The position numbers were made by a program, and so were the translations under genes. DNA of 64,000 nt from Microstegium vimineum. Lineage: Eukaryota; Streptophyta; Magnoliopsida; Poales; Poaceae. Where the stretch lies: assembly GCA_022036555.1 (NCBI GenBank), contig CM039120.1, positions 22,088,350 to 22,152,349 on the forward strand, in the 5' to 3' direction. The notes beneath the pieces are model-generated. The model did not search any database, was not told where the DNA came from, and saw nothing but the letters and a program-made list of their open reading frames with translations. Below, piece by piece: positions 10,921-22,319 of the stretch (position 1 is the first letter of the stretch; each line of letters begins with the position of its first letter).

Positions 10921-12512
10921 TTTGATTCATGATCTTCGCATTTGTTTGTGAGCAAAGTTTTTACTGATAAGCATGGCATGAGCATATCTGAATTGGATGT
11001 GGGGTATTGCATAAGTTCAGCGGGGGCTGACATATCAACTAAACAAGCAGTCAGGGATGTAAGTATCATAATACAGAAACATGAGTTTAAAACAGATCTT
11101 ATCATCCTCCTTGGTCTAGGTTTGGATGTGATTTTAGGTATGAGATGGATGCACCATTATGGGGTGAACATCGATACCGGAAATCGGACTCTTACCTTGA
11201 GAACTCCGGAGAAGTCTGAAACCTTGCAGATTTCCCTTCCCCGGACGCTTGATCTTTGTGCTATGACATGTGCTATCCAAGCCACAACTCTGAAGAATAT
11301 CCCGATAGTGTGTGAATTTCCGGATGTGTTTCCTGATGATCTTCCCGGTCTTCCACCTGATCGAGATGTTGAGTCCGCTATTGAGTTGGTACCCTGTATG
11401 GCGCCTATTTCTCGTAGACCATACCGAATGCCACCCAATGAGTTAGCAGAGTTAAAGAAACAATTACAAGAGTTGCAAGACAAAGGTCTCATTCGACCTA
11501 GTTCATCACCATGGGGATGTCCCGCATTGTTCGTAAAAAAGAAGGATAAATCCCTACGAATGTGCGTGGATTATCGACCACTCAATGTCGTAACAATCAA
11601 GAACAAATATCCTTTACCTCGTATTGATATCTTGTTTGATCAGTTATCTAAGGCTAAGGTGTTTTCAAAGATCGATTTGCGATCAAGGTATCATCAAATC
11701 AAGATCAGACCACAAGATATACCAAAAACAGCTTTTGCAACGAGATATGGGCTTTACGAGTATTTGGTTATGTCGTTTGGGCTAACTAATGCTCCCGCCT
11801 ACTTCATGTATCTTATGAACTCAGTGTTCCTCAGTGTTCATGCCCGAGCTGGATAAATTTGTAGTTGTGTTTATCGATGACATTTTAATCTACTCGGAAA
11901 ATGAAGCGGATCATGCAGAACACATACGTGTTGTTCTTGCACGGCTAAGAGAGCATAAGTTGTATGCCAAGTTTAGTAAGTTCGAGTTTTGGCTTACTAA
12001 AGTACCTTCCCTTGGACATATTCTTTCTGCTGATGGAATTTCAGTTGATCCAAGCAAAGTACAAGCGGTTATGGATTGGAAAGCTCCAACTACCGTCACT
12101 AAGGTTCGTAGTTTTCTTGGTCTAGCGGGATATTACCATCGTTTTATTCCGGACTTTTCCAAGATAGCTAAACCTATGACTAGTCTGCTATAGAAAGATA
12201 AGAGGTTTGAATGGACTTCAGAATGTGAGGCAACTTTTCTTACCCTAAGAACTCTACTTACTTCAGCACCCGTTTTGGCGCAACCAGACATAGCAAAACC
12301 CTTTGATGTGTATTGTGACGCCTCAGGGAACTGGATTAGGATGTGTTCTTATGCAAGAAGGAAAAGTGATAGCCTATGCATCTAGACAGCTCAGAAAACA
12401 TGAAGCTAACTATCCAACGCATGATTTAGAATTTGCAGCAGTGGTACATGCTTTAAAGATATGGAGACATTACCTTCTGGGTAACATATTCCATATCTAC
12501 ACAGATCACAAG
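10921..12512 (+). pseudogene. Gypsy protease, reverse transcriptase and start of RNase H
   Basis: Protease: VVLFDS is followed by TGA at 10930-10932 exactly where the active-site Gly of DSG is expected (GGA to TGA), then SSHLFVSK and ILGMRWM. RT: IRPSSSPWGCPALFVKKKD near 11491, CVDYRPLNVVTIKNKYPLPR, DLRSRYHQIKIR and GLTNAPAYFMYLMNSVF. A 10-base tandem duplication (CTCAGTGTTC at 11820-11829 and 11830-11839) shifts the frame. The new frame continues with the catalytic FIDDIL (about 11871-11888) and FLGLAGYYHRFIPDFSKIAKPM. A TAG at 12191 stands for Gln. RNase H (DVYCDASG) has a further single-base insertion near 12330 and runs to IYTDHK at 12512, where the solo LTR interrupts. Confidence 0.9.
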
Positions 12513-12999
12513 TGTAACACCCAGGTGTTAAGCTTTGCATAATCCACATGATCATTGCAAATCATCCATTTCATAAGCATCATGGCATCTCATACTGAAA
12601 TCAAGTTTAAGTTAACTTTGCTTAGAATGTGAAAGTAAAATGGATTCATAAAATAGTTGATGTTTGAATCAAGCTTGAAAATAATACACTTAATTAATAT
12701 TCCTTTTAAAGCCCTAGGGTTAAAATGACAAACAAAGTTTAAAAGCCATTTTGAATTCATGATCTTTTATTAAAAGAAAGGTTTCACATATTGGTTTTAA
12801 ATCTTAACTCAAAAACTATAAGGAATCTGAACTTGGCTTCTGAAGCAAAAAGTTAGTTTAAAATATTTGGAACAACTTTCATGTTCACACCAAAACTTGG
12901 TTTTGAGTTTTTAAACCTGTTTGAAAAAGAAACAAATCAAAACAAAGAATTGAATTAGAAAAGAAAAAGGAAAAGGATTTCCTTACGTTACTGGGCTCG

Positions 13000-13900
13000 C
13001 GCCAACGAAGCGGCCTAGCAGAGCAAGCCAGCCCGGCCTGCCTCGCACGCCCGCGCCTCACACATAGCGCGCGGGCGCCCGAGCGCGCGCAGACGCAGAG
13101 CGCCGCGTGGTCGCCATGCCCGCCGACGATGCCCGCGTGGCCGCCGAGCTCTGGCCGAGCCGCGCCTACACCCGAGGCGGACGCGCCCCGGTTCCTCCTC
13201 CCTCCATTCTGTCCCTTGCCGAGCGCCATCCCCCTCTACAGCTCTCACCTTGCCCTCGCTCTCGCGCGCGCACCAGAGCGCACCGCCGCCGCGACGCCGA
13301 GCGGCTCACTATCGTTCCGGCCACCTAGGAGCGCTGCCGCTATCTCCATCTCCACAGCAGCTCCGCCTCGCCTCCCCGAACCCGCGACGATGACTGGTGA
13401 GCCTCAGTAAGGCACCGCCGTGCCCCTCCGCGCAAGCGCGAGCTTTGTGCCGCCACCGCCGCCTCGTACTGCGCCGTGGACTGCACCCCTCTGGTCGTCG
13501 TCGTCTCGCGTTAGCACGAGCTCCGCAGTCGCCATAGCACCGCGATGCTTTAGCCCCGCTTAATCGAAGTCGTCGTGGCCTGTCTCGGCTTGCCGTCGTG
13601 TGACCGCGCCGCCGCTCCGCCATGGATGTCGGCAAGCTTCACTCCGGCCACCATTGCACACGATTAGGGTTGCGCTGGATTCGTCTCGCGTAGCCGCATC
13701 CGTAGAGCCACACCGCACCGCTGGAGACCTCGCCGTCGGCGAGAAATCGCTAGCGAAAGCCTCGCCTCCGCCGTGTGTCACCGACGCGTGGGGTACCCCT
13801 CGCGCGGGCCCCCGCTATCAGGCGCCAGTTCCCCTTTTGGGACCAGGCCGCCTCGCCGAATGGGCCTGTATGTCCTGTTCGGTCGAAAGGCCTAACCCCT
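13000..13900 (+). other. GC/CpG-rich block inside the solo LTR with candidate splice donor
   Basis: A sharp rise in GC and CpG inside an otherwise AT-rich LTR. Open frames of 70-130 codons occur on both strands, but they are alanine/proline/arginine-rich and typical of chance ORFs in GC-rich DNA. A good splice donor (ACTG|GTGAGC, GT at 13397-13398) lies within it. The layout is like a promoter plus first exon. Equivalent blocks sit at about 18880-19720, 28780-29700 and 55370-56640 in the other Gypsy LTRs. Confidence 0.45.
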
Positions 13901-14857
13901 TCTGTTTTTCCATTTTCAGAAAATGTAAAATGATTGGTAAAAATCATATCTCACTGAATATTGATCTAAAAATCCTAAAATAAATTGTGAGTACTTGTTA
14001 TAAGTAGATCTACCCTGGAAAAATATTGCATGTGTATTTTGTAGTACTTTTCTGTATAGGATTAAATAAATACTGAAACTGATTAAAACTGCATAAATCA
14101 ATTAAGCTATTTTGTGTTGTTGCTAAAATTGTAATTCTTGTTCCAATAAATCCTAAATGGTTGTTAAAAGCTAGCAAAATGATATCTTGAGTAGTTTCTG
14201 TGGAAAATTGAATAACTAACAATTAAAATGGGTTTAGGCTGTTAACTTGTAAGATTTTTAGTAAATAGGTTTCTAGGTAAAAGGGGCTATAACGTTTTTT
14301 GTCGCTTTACAGTAGGGAATAGTAGTTGGAAAAAATACTAATCTGGTTAGTTCATCACTTTCACTGTACTAAGTATTTTTAAGCTATTATTATCGTTAAA
14401 CTTGCTAATTTTGTGCATAGTAGAGTACTTCTACTGTTAACCTGGAAAAATTTGAGTAGGCTATGTTGCCCCTGCTTAAGCTACTATAATTTTTGTAGAA
14501 TTTAATGAATTGTTTCTATAGGGTGTGCAGTTCTGTGTTGCTTTCTAGTTATCAAATTTGCTAAGAAGAAAGATTAATTTGTTAATTAAGCTTTGGTGTA
14601 TCTTTGAAGCATTAATCAACCAGCTAGGTTAAGTAAGCCTAAAGCTGAACCCTGCTGTTCCTTATTGGTTACTTGTGTGTTAAGTAAATTGTTAAATTAC
14701 AATCATACTAACTAACTACCAGAGAAGAAATTTGCACCTACTCGAGAACACATAAGGAAAGAACATCATGAGCATATCACATCTCAGCATATTCATCGTC
14801 TTGCATGGGTTAATACTATACATTGTCTCATATCAATTGCATATACGAATCATACAG

Positions 14858-15072
14858 GATTGCAGGAGGAAGCACAGTACGACCTTCACCAGGAGCAGGA
14901 CGAAGCCAGTCAGCAAGGAGCCAACGAAGGGCACATGAACGAGGAACCAGAAGAGGAACTCCAGGAGTGTCCCGATCACCAGCCTAGCTTGTTCGAGAAA
15001 GGCAAGCTCCGGTGTATTTTAACCGTACCTTATGATATCAATTTACTATGTTATACTATGTTGTTGCATTAA
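14858..15072 (+). CDS. LTR-encoded acidic mini-ORF (putative spliced exon)
   Basis: Unrecognised. After a splice-acceptor-like ATCATACAG, the frame gives an acidic, Gln/Glu-rich peptide that ends ECPDHQPSLFEKGKLRCI and stops at 15070. No ATG lies at its start, so it would be an internal or terminal exon of a spliced LTR transcript. The related LTR at 18207-22319 has, after an equivalent CAG, a peptide in the same frame ending ECPNHLPSTFVKGKPRSI. In this 18-codon block most identical residues differ at synonymous sites (for example Ser AGC versus TCC), which suggests selection on protein. Function unknown; it is not a known gag or pol domain. Confidence 0.45.
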
Positions 15073-16028
15073 GTATAGGAGTTGGGTGAACCTAATCATT
15101 GCATACTACCCTACTTGCTTTTGATATCCTTATATCTTTGTTCGCCTGTTAGCATAGCAAAGATAGATGCTTAGCGTTGCTAATTAAAGATGACTTCCTC
15201 GGTAACACAAGTCACGTATTGCTCTACGTGGCGAAGCCGAGGGTATAAAAAATATCATGAATGAAAAGGCAACCGAGAAGGTTGTTAAATTGTCCGTACG
15301 TCTGATACTGGCAACATCTAGGTGAGTTGCGCGCCCTAGGCCGGTATTTTGCGTATGTGTCTGCCATTTTGGCGGGCCGATCGGGTGGTGTCCCTCTTGT
15401 CATGTTGAACGCATGCCTCCACCTTTAGCTGGCAAGATAACTCGTTCGAGCCGCGAAACCTACCTACTGGCCGAACCAAGGACGAAGCGAATCGCAAGCT
15501 GTTGCGGGGTGACGAGGACGCGGAGTGTAAGGCCAAGGCCAGCTAGCTGATCACTAGGCTGGACGTACGGGTGCCGGGCAGTCCTTGGGCTTGTTGAGTA
15601 TGATTCTGAATCGACCTTGGTTTGAATGGTAGAATAGGCGACTGTCGCGCCCCCGTTCAAGGGCTGCGAAGTTTGGGTGAGGAATAAACCTCCAGCTGGA
15701 TAGGAATTCGATTCGAATCATGGTCTCTCCCCGTAGTGAGAACTTGACAATTGCTACACTGGCGTGGGAACAATTAATTACTTGAATGGTTCCGATGGAA
15801 TGACATGATGAGACCAGAAGGGCAAACTGGTTATTGTATTCTTAATCAAGTGTATTGCTTAGTCCAGATGCTAATCTAGAAGACAGGTAATATTTAATAA
15901 ATATGGCTTCATTCTTAAGTACTCTATAGTAAATGCTTTGCCGCAAAAGAGAGTTCGACCTTGTACTACCACAGAAAGCCTGCATTATCCTTGGTGTCTT
16001 TATTTTAGTTTAAGACGGGTAAGTCTAG

Positions 16029-16050
16029 CTGAGTACATTCGCGTACTCAG
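16029..16050 (+). promoter_or_regulatory. Conserved LTR hairpin, solo LTR copy
   Basis: Perfect inverted repeat CTGAGTAC / GTACTCAG with a six-base loop, preceded by GGTAAGTCTAG. It lies about 450 bases from the LTR end. The same stem with a different loop is at 21836-21857, and a related GAGTAC hairpin occurs in both LTRs of the second Gypsy family. Confidence 0.55.
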
Positions 16051-16500
16051 GGCTTCGTTCCCAATGTTGTTGTAGATGGGAAGATGTACTACGGGTACTG
16101 CATCAACTGTCTCTACCCTGCTATGGGCGACAACTAGGACCATGGGCGATGGTCATCTCTGAAGCCTTATCTATGCTTTTGTGAGAAACGACTTAGTACT
16201 GGCACTGTAATGAACTAAGTGTGTGTGAGTTGGTTTCAAAACTATTTCCGCTGCAAGAGATTTGGTTATGTAATAACTTTTAAAATTTGTACTCTGATGT
16301 ATTCGTATTTGAACTTTATGTAACGTATGGATGGTCTGTTGAACTAAAGCGATTCTAGGCTATGAATGAGCAAGGAATGAAATCTGTCGTGGTTTCACGG
16401 ACTACCGGGCTTATGAAAGCCTAAGGACGAAAATTTATCGCATCAGCGATCGGTTTTTGGACTTAAGTTTTTGTAATTTGGGCGGTTCTGTTACAACAAG

Positions 16501-18162
16501 AGTCTCAAATATATCTTTACGCAGCCAGAGTTGAAAATGAGACAAAGAAGATGGTTAGAACTAATCAAGGATTACAATCTTGAGGTTCATTACCACCCAG
16601 GAAAAGCTAATGTGGTAGCTGACGCTTTGAGCAGAAAGTTGCACTATCAACTTGTACAACCCTTGCTCGAGGATAAGTTTAACTTGCTACATCCGTCAGT
16701 GTTGTACAATCTTACAGTCAGTTGCTCGCTTGAAAGTCAAATCATAGAAGGTCAGAAAACCGATGTGGGTGTTTTCCATATCAAAAGAAAGATGAAAACC
16801 GAGGGTTCCCAATGTTTCAAGATTGATGAGAAAGGAATCCTATGGTTCAAAGATCATCTTGTTGTGCCTAAAGATAAAGAGTTAAGGAACCGAATCTTAG
16901 AGGAAGCACATTCCTCTAAGCTATCTATACATCCAGGTAGTAGCAAGATGTATCATGATCTAAAACAACACTTTTGGTGGACCAAGATGAAGAAAGAGAT
17001 CGCTGCATTCGTGGCAAGGTGCGATGTATGTTGTAGGGTTAAGGCGGTACATATGAAACCTGCTGGACTCTTACAACCTTTGTCAGTTCCAGGATGGAAA
17101 TGGGAGGAAATCAGCATGGATTTCATACCAGGCCTTCCTCTTACTCAAAAAGGTCATGACTCAATATGGGTGATTGTGGATCGGTTAACCAAGTCAGCGC
17201 ACTTCATACCAGTTCGCACGACTAACCGACCACATGAGTATGAAGAGATGTACATCACTCACATAGTTCGTTTGAATGGTGTTCCAAGAACAATTGTGTC
17301 AGATAGAGGGCCGCAGTTCACTGCTCGTTTTTGGGAACATCTTCATAAGCAACCTGGAACCAATCTAGTTTGCAGTTCAGCTTATCATCCGCAAACTTCG
17401 GGACAAACAGAAAGAGTTAACCAGATTCTCGAAGATCTTCTTAGAGCTTGTGTAATATCGTCTAAAGGATCTTGGGAAAGTTGGTTACCTTTAGCAGAGT
17501 TCTCTTACAACAATAGTTATCAAGAGAGTATCAAGATGGATCCTTTCGAAGCTTTGTATGGAAGAAGGTGTAGAACACCTCTCAATTGGGTTGAACTAGG
17601 AGAAAGAAGATACTACGGTATCGACTTTGTGTAAGAGGCTGAAGATAAAGTTAGAGTGATACAAGAACATATGCGCGCAGCACAGTCAAGACAGAAGAGC
17701 TATGTGGACAAGAGAAGAAGACCTCTTGAGTTCGAAGTCGGTGACCATGTGTACTTGAAAGTGTCAACTATGAAGGGAATGCAAAGGTTTGGAGTTAAAA
17801 GAAAGCTTGCTCCAAGATATGTGGGACCATACCGGATCATCGAAAGAAGTGGAAGAGTAGCCTATAAGCTGTTGTTACCACCAGAGATGAGGGCTATCTT
17901 CAATGTCTTTCATGTATCCCAGCTTAAGAAGTGTTTGAGAGTTCCAGAGGAACATATCAAACCTTCAGGTCTGAAGTTACAGTCAGACTTGTCTTTTGAA
18001 GAAAAACTTGTCCAAGTCATGGACACCAAAGAAAGAGTAACCCGAAACAAAGTTATAAAGTTTTACAAGATAATGTGGAACAATCAAAGTGAACGAGATT
18101 CTACATGGGAACGGGAAGACTACCTTAAGGAAGTCTACCCTGCTTTCTATGAAAAATGGTAA
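16501..18162 (+). pseudogene. Gypsy RNase H end, integrase and chromodomain
   Basis: Continuation of the split polyprotein, in one frame with a single TAA at 17632-17634. RNase H ends with MRQRRWLELIKDYNLEVHYH and ADALSRK. The integrase HHCC finger is seen as HSSKLSIHPG...CDVCCRVKA (about 16909-17043). Catalytic residues are the Asp in ISMDFIPGLP, the Asp in VSDRGPQFTARFW and the Glu in SGQTERVNQIL. After the stop come the GPYRIIERSG and FHVSQLKKCL segments, then a chromodomain-like tail (VTRNKVIKFYKIMWNNQSERDSTWERED) ending at 18162. Chromodomains steer chromovirus integration toward heterochromatin. The integrase is largely intact and more complete than the RT half. Confidence 0.92.
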
Positions 18163-18192
18163 GCCTTACAAATCTCGGGACAAGATTTTTGT

Positions 18193-18205
18193 AAGGGGGG
18201 AAGGG
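18193..18205 (+). other. Polypurine tract of the chromovirus
   Basis: AAGGGGGGAAGGG directly before the 3' LTR start TGTAACACCC at 18207; the plus-strand primer for reverse transcription. Confidence 0.85.
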
Positions 18206-20609
18206 CTGTAACACCCTAGGTGTTAAGCTTGCATTTGCATATCATTTCATGAGCATGAGCACAAGCATTTATGCATTTCCATGATCATATGAAATGATAA
18301 CCATGAGTGATCCCTTTGTTTTCATGTTGTATGTGTGAACCTACACCTAGCTTTACTTAAGTTATGCTTGTGTGACCAAGTGTTGATGTATTGATCACTA
18401 ATGACGACCTAGAAATATTTAGGGATGCTAATGGAACCATGTTTATGTTCATGATGAAGTCCAAATGAGCTTCTAGGGTTAAGCTTAAATGATTGACCCT
18501 AGGAACCCTTTTTCTTGATTTAACAAAATGACTTTGTTAATGACCTTGTATGAAAAAGTTGGCTTACAAAAAGTTGTAGAGTTTTTAATTCTGCACAAAC
18601 TTTGTTTAACCACCTTGAGGTGATTCAGATCCTTAAATACCCTAATTGGTCACTTAAGGCTGATTTGGGGGCCGTTTTAGCTTTCTAAAATTGCCTAAGT
18701 CCTAAATGTGTTTCAGTTTGAATGTTGCTATGTTTGAATGCCTACAGTTTGAAATCCAAACCGTTTCAGCTCAAACAAGTTACACCAAAGTTGTAGTTCA
18801 GCTATAGCTCTACAAAAGTGTACATTTGGTTGAAGCTAAGACGCAGAGGTTAAGGAGTTAATCGCGTTGCAAATAGCTCCATCAGTCAGCCTGATCGGGC
18901 GTTTGAACGGGATGCAGAGCGCGCCGCTCGGTCGGTGGCTGACCATGTCGGGCATCTTGCGACGCATGGCGGCCGTACACCGGCGTTGGACCCACGCCGG
19001 CCGTGCCTTGGACATCCGCACACTCCACCTCGCGGCCGAACGCTCACTCGCCCTCGCTCTCTCCCTCTCCTCTTTGCCTCGCGCAAGAAAGAGGAGCACA
19101 CGCCATTGCCGCACCAGCGTCGTCGCCGAGCTCACCTGCGCAGCACACCGCTGCATTGGCCACCAAAACCCAGCCACAGCTTCACCTCGCTCCACTCCAC
19201 CTTCTACACCGCTCAGCTTCAGCGCTCACCGCACGGGTAAGCCAGACCGCGTAGCACCGCAAGCGCCATTGACGACTGAAGCTCTGCCGAGCTTTGCGCC
19301 GCCGTGGCTAGCCCAATCCAGAGCCTCTCCCTCTCTTCTAGCTCTTGTGTGTGGTAGCCTAGTTGTTGTAGATGCTCACCGAGGAGTCAGTTGAGACGAT
19401 TAGGGTTAGGGTTCGCCGGAACGGGAACTCCGCCGCGCACGAGCGCATGGCACCCGCAACGCTAGCGAGGGTTACGCTGGGCTTCTCAGCGTCGCTTGTG
19501 TTCGTCTGAGTAGCATTAGGGGTAGCTGGTTAGCCAGTGAGTAGTTAGCCGAAGTTGGTTGAAGCATCCACGCCTCGCCACTGCCGGAACAGAAGCACCG
19601 CGCCGCCGTGAACTTGCCACCATGCCGCTGTGGATGTGGCGAGCTCATCGGAGGGTTCACACCGCCCCAATCCGGGCTAAATCGGACCAGTTTGGCCGGA
19701 GAAAGCTTGCGCCCGCCAGCGCAAGAGCAACAGTGTTTAACTTGTGCTTGTTTTCTCATCACCAGCAAAGATGTAATTTTAACTCCTTTTTCTATATGTT
19801 TTCTGTTGTTGGTGTGAACACCAAAGTGGTAGATAATTATGTAGTCTATCCTGTCTAATTTTATCATGATTTTTGGTTGGTTAGTTGTAGGCTTTCTAAC
19901 TGTTCAAGTTATCTCTGTTTGCTGTTAAACAGCTGAAGCATGTTTTCTTGTTAGAATTGTTTGGGCTATTTGTGTTGAGTTCCAGCAGTATCCACACTTT
20001 ACTTTGTTGTAGATAACTTGTTGACCTATCTTGTGTTAATTTTTCACAGGCATAACCTGTTTAGTTTAACCTGAGCTTGTTTTACAAGTTCAGCCTTAAA
20101 TCTGTGTTTTCCTGTTTTTCCAAAACAACTTTGCTTATAGTGTCTGTTAGCCCTTTTTAATGTTGGATCTAGCTGGGGAGTTTATGAAATTTTTTGTAAT
20201 TAATTTCATGACCTTTCCAGAATATCTTGGTTTGTAATTTTTGGTTGTGTGTAGCTCCAGCTACACAGTTTTCTTCTAGCTGCTGTTTTAAGTGTTTCTA
20301 TGCCATGATTTGCTTGTGTTAAGTGTTGTATGCTTGTGTGTTTTTAATTAAGTATCTTAAACCATACAACTTGTTTAATGCAGGTGTAAGAGATCTTATC
20401 TCAGAGGAGAAGCTCTATTACAGATTGCTAAAGAAGGGTAAGTGTAACTTCTCTACAGCCGAAGAGATTTGCACATATTCGGTCAATGAAATAAAATGTT
20501 GCATAAGACATTCATCATGAGCAGTCATTCATATGCATTAGGCATGTCTCATTCTAGTATATGACTTGTCATATATGTTGGTTTATCATACATGTATACG
20601 TGCATCCAG

Positions 20610-20815
20610 GATCGCCGGAGGGAGTGACATTGTTGGAGTTCGGGGAGATAGAAGGAGGAGTCCCACCAGAGTTGCAATCTCCAGAAGCTCCAGAAGAAGG
20701 AGAACAGGGCCCTGATCTTCCTGAGTGCCCTAACCACCTCCCCTCCACCTTTGTGAAAGGCAAGCCTCGGAGCATTATACACCTTCTTACTCTATTTAAA
20801 GTATTTTACTTATAG
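20610..20815 (+). CDS. LTR-encoded acidic mini-ORF, second copy
   Basis: Unrecognised. After the acceptor-like GTGCATCCAG, the frame reads GSPEGVTLLEFGEIEGG, then an E/P-rich run, then ECPNHLPSTFVKGKPRSI and a stop at 20813-20815. It aligns in the same frame and at the same distance from its acceptor with the peptide at 14858-15072. A possible upstream exon lies at about 20385-20437 between an ATGCAG acceptor and an AAGG|GTAAGTG donor. The first AUG would have to come from an upstream exon. Partner and role unknown; the acidic composition is the only clue. Confidence 0.45.
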
Positions 20816-21835
20816 TTCAACCACTTGTTTGTGCATTAAGTTAATAGGATTTGAGATGGAACCCCTTGCTGCATTATACTTTCCTTGTCCACTATAAAGA
20901 ACCGTGTAGGCCCAGGATCGAAACCTTGCTTAGCCATGCTTAGACCGGTAGCGTGGGTGGTCTATCATCCCCCGCAAATATAGGTTGATGGTCACGGTTG
21001 GCCATAGCTTGCTATCGTGGAAAATAACCATGTGGAAGTAATAAATCGAGACTGGGCGGACAAGGTGTTGTGAGCCACTTGACTTGGAGGTCTTGTGAGC
21101 GGGTTCTCTCCGCCTGTGTCGCTAGGCACTGGATCGTGGTTGGACATCTGCCGAGATTGAACGCATGCCTCTGTTATAGCTGGCCGAATAACTCGTTTCG
21201 ACCGCGAAGCCTAACTATGTATTTCGGGCCGGCATCTCCCCCTACTTGGGTCATGAAGGACCGCGAGCGGAGGACTAGACCATGGGCAAGCATCCTCATC
21301 GTCCTGGCCTGGCACCAAGGGCAGGCACTACTTGATTGACCTGGCTACCGTCAATCGCTATTCATGCCTGTACCTGAGACCCGCGGCTACCCAAAATATA
21401 TTGAAGGTGACCCGCATAAGTGTGCCGGCAGGCATGCTTGGGTGTGACTGAGGAATAAACCTCCAGCTGGATAGGAATTCGATTCGAATCGTGGTCTCTC
21501 CCCGTCAATTAGAAACTTGAAAGATCTTCCTCCCACTATAGAAATCTAAACTCTAATAAGTAACCAAAGGATGGTTATGTGGTTTTATGCCAAGAACAAT
21601 ATGGTTATTAATGTTTGGTAACTGAGTGATTGCTCTAGTACAGGTGCTAATGAGATCTTCTCAATGTCACTTAACCTGATCCTAAATGTTGTTTTCTAAT
21701 GATGAGAATACATGAGTAATTAGGATGCTCTTTTATGCAAAACCTTGCTATCTCATGAGATCCACCTGATAAAGTCTTGCATAATCCTTGAAGTGTCTAT
21801 GGTTATATATCTATCTCTCTGTCGGGTAAGTCTAG

Positions 21836-21857
21836 CTGAGTACAATTGAGTACTCAG
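21836..21857 (+). promoter_or_regulatory. Conserved LTR hairpin, 3' LTR copy
   Basis: CTGAGTAC / GTACTCAG with loop AATTGA, preceded by GGTAAGTCTAG, about 460 bases before the LTR end. The stem is identical to the copy at 16029-16050 while the loop differs. Confidence 0.55.
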
Positions 21858-22319
21858 GGTTTCTTTACCCTTGTTGCAGATGGTATGGTGTATTCTAGCT
21901 ATTGCCAAGCGTTCCTCTACCCTGCATGTGATGAAGAGTGAAGACCATGGGCAATGGTGAATTCTGATGTCTCTCCTTATTGCTTTTGATGGGACTGTAC
22001 TAGACTTGGCACTATATTTGTGTTAAACAGTTTGCAATGGGTTTTGTGAAAACCTAAACTTCCGCTACTTTGATTTGAACTCAGTGTTGTAATAACACTC
22101 CTTTAATTTCAGTTGTAATATTATTTCATTTCAAACTTATCACTGTGGATGTGCGGTTCCTGAATCTAGTGTACGATCTTGGGTTGTTACTTGATTGTGG
22201 TTTGAGATCCTTTGAGATTTCAAGGACTACCGGGCTTATACGGGCTCTAGTGTGATCAGAGTTGTCAAATATGATGACCATTGCACTAGTGCTCTTATAT
22301 GTTGGGCGGATCCGTGACA

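Larger units (their letters stand above)
12513..16495 (+). mobile_element. Gypsy solo LTR (3983 bp), TSD ACAAG
   Basis: It starts TGTAACACCC and ends CTGTTACA, with the duplicated target ACAAG at 12508-12512 and 16496-16500. Removing it restores TDHKSLKYIF in the host RNase H, so both ends are exact. No internal coding region remains, so it is a solo LTR left by LTR-LTR recombination. It is related to the 3' LTR at 18207-22319: both start TGTAACACCC, and both share the blocks near 15680/21455 (CTCCAGCTGGATAGGAATTC) and 16019/21825 (GGTAAGTCTAGCTGAGTAC). It contains a CpG-rich block (about 13000-13900) and an acidic mini-ORF (14858-15072). Confidence 0.95.
10301..22319 (+). mobile_element. Chromodomain Ty3/Gypsy retrotransposon (Tekay/Del-like), 5' truncated, with nested solo LTR
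   Basis: Remaining parts in order are the second half of gag with zinc knuckle, protease, RT, RNase H, integrase, chromodomain, polypurine tract and a 4.1-kb 3' LTR. The order with integrase after RNase H marks Ty3/Gypsy, and the C-terminal chromodomain marks a chromovirus; the protein style and long LTRs fit the Tekay/Del clade. The 5' LTR and gag start are absent, cut off by the LTR at 9287-10300. The RNase H is interrupted at 12512 by a solo LTR with a TSD. Stops and frameshifts show it is dead. Confidence 0.87.
18207..22319 (+). repeat. 3' LTR of the chromovirus (4113 bp)
   Basis: It starts TGTAACACCC after the polypurine tract and ends GATCCGTGACA. It shares ends and several internal blocks with the solo LTR at 12513-16495 but is clearly diverged, so the two belong to related subfamilies. 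It contains a CpG-rich block at about 18880-19720 with a donor-like GGGTAAGC (GT at 19237-19238), a candidate small exon at about 20385-20437, the acidic mini-ORF (20610-20815) and a hairpin (21836-21857). The next five bases are GCGGC; the other target copy is lost with the 5' end. Confidence 0.92.

Noticed and set aside
19003..19394. Cluster of overlapping ORFs at the chromovirus 3' LTR as gene fragments
   Set aside because: GC-driven frames on both strands without homology to the other LTR's frames at protein level.
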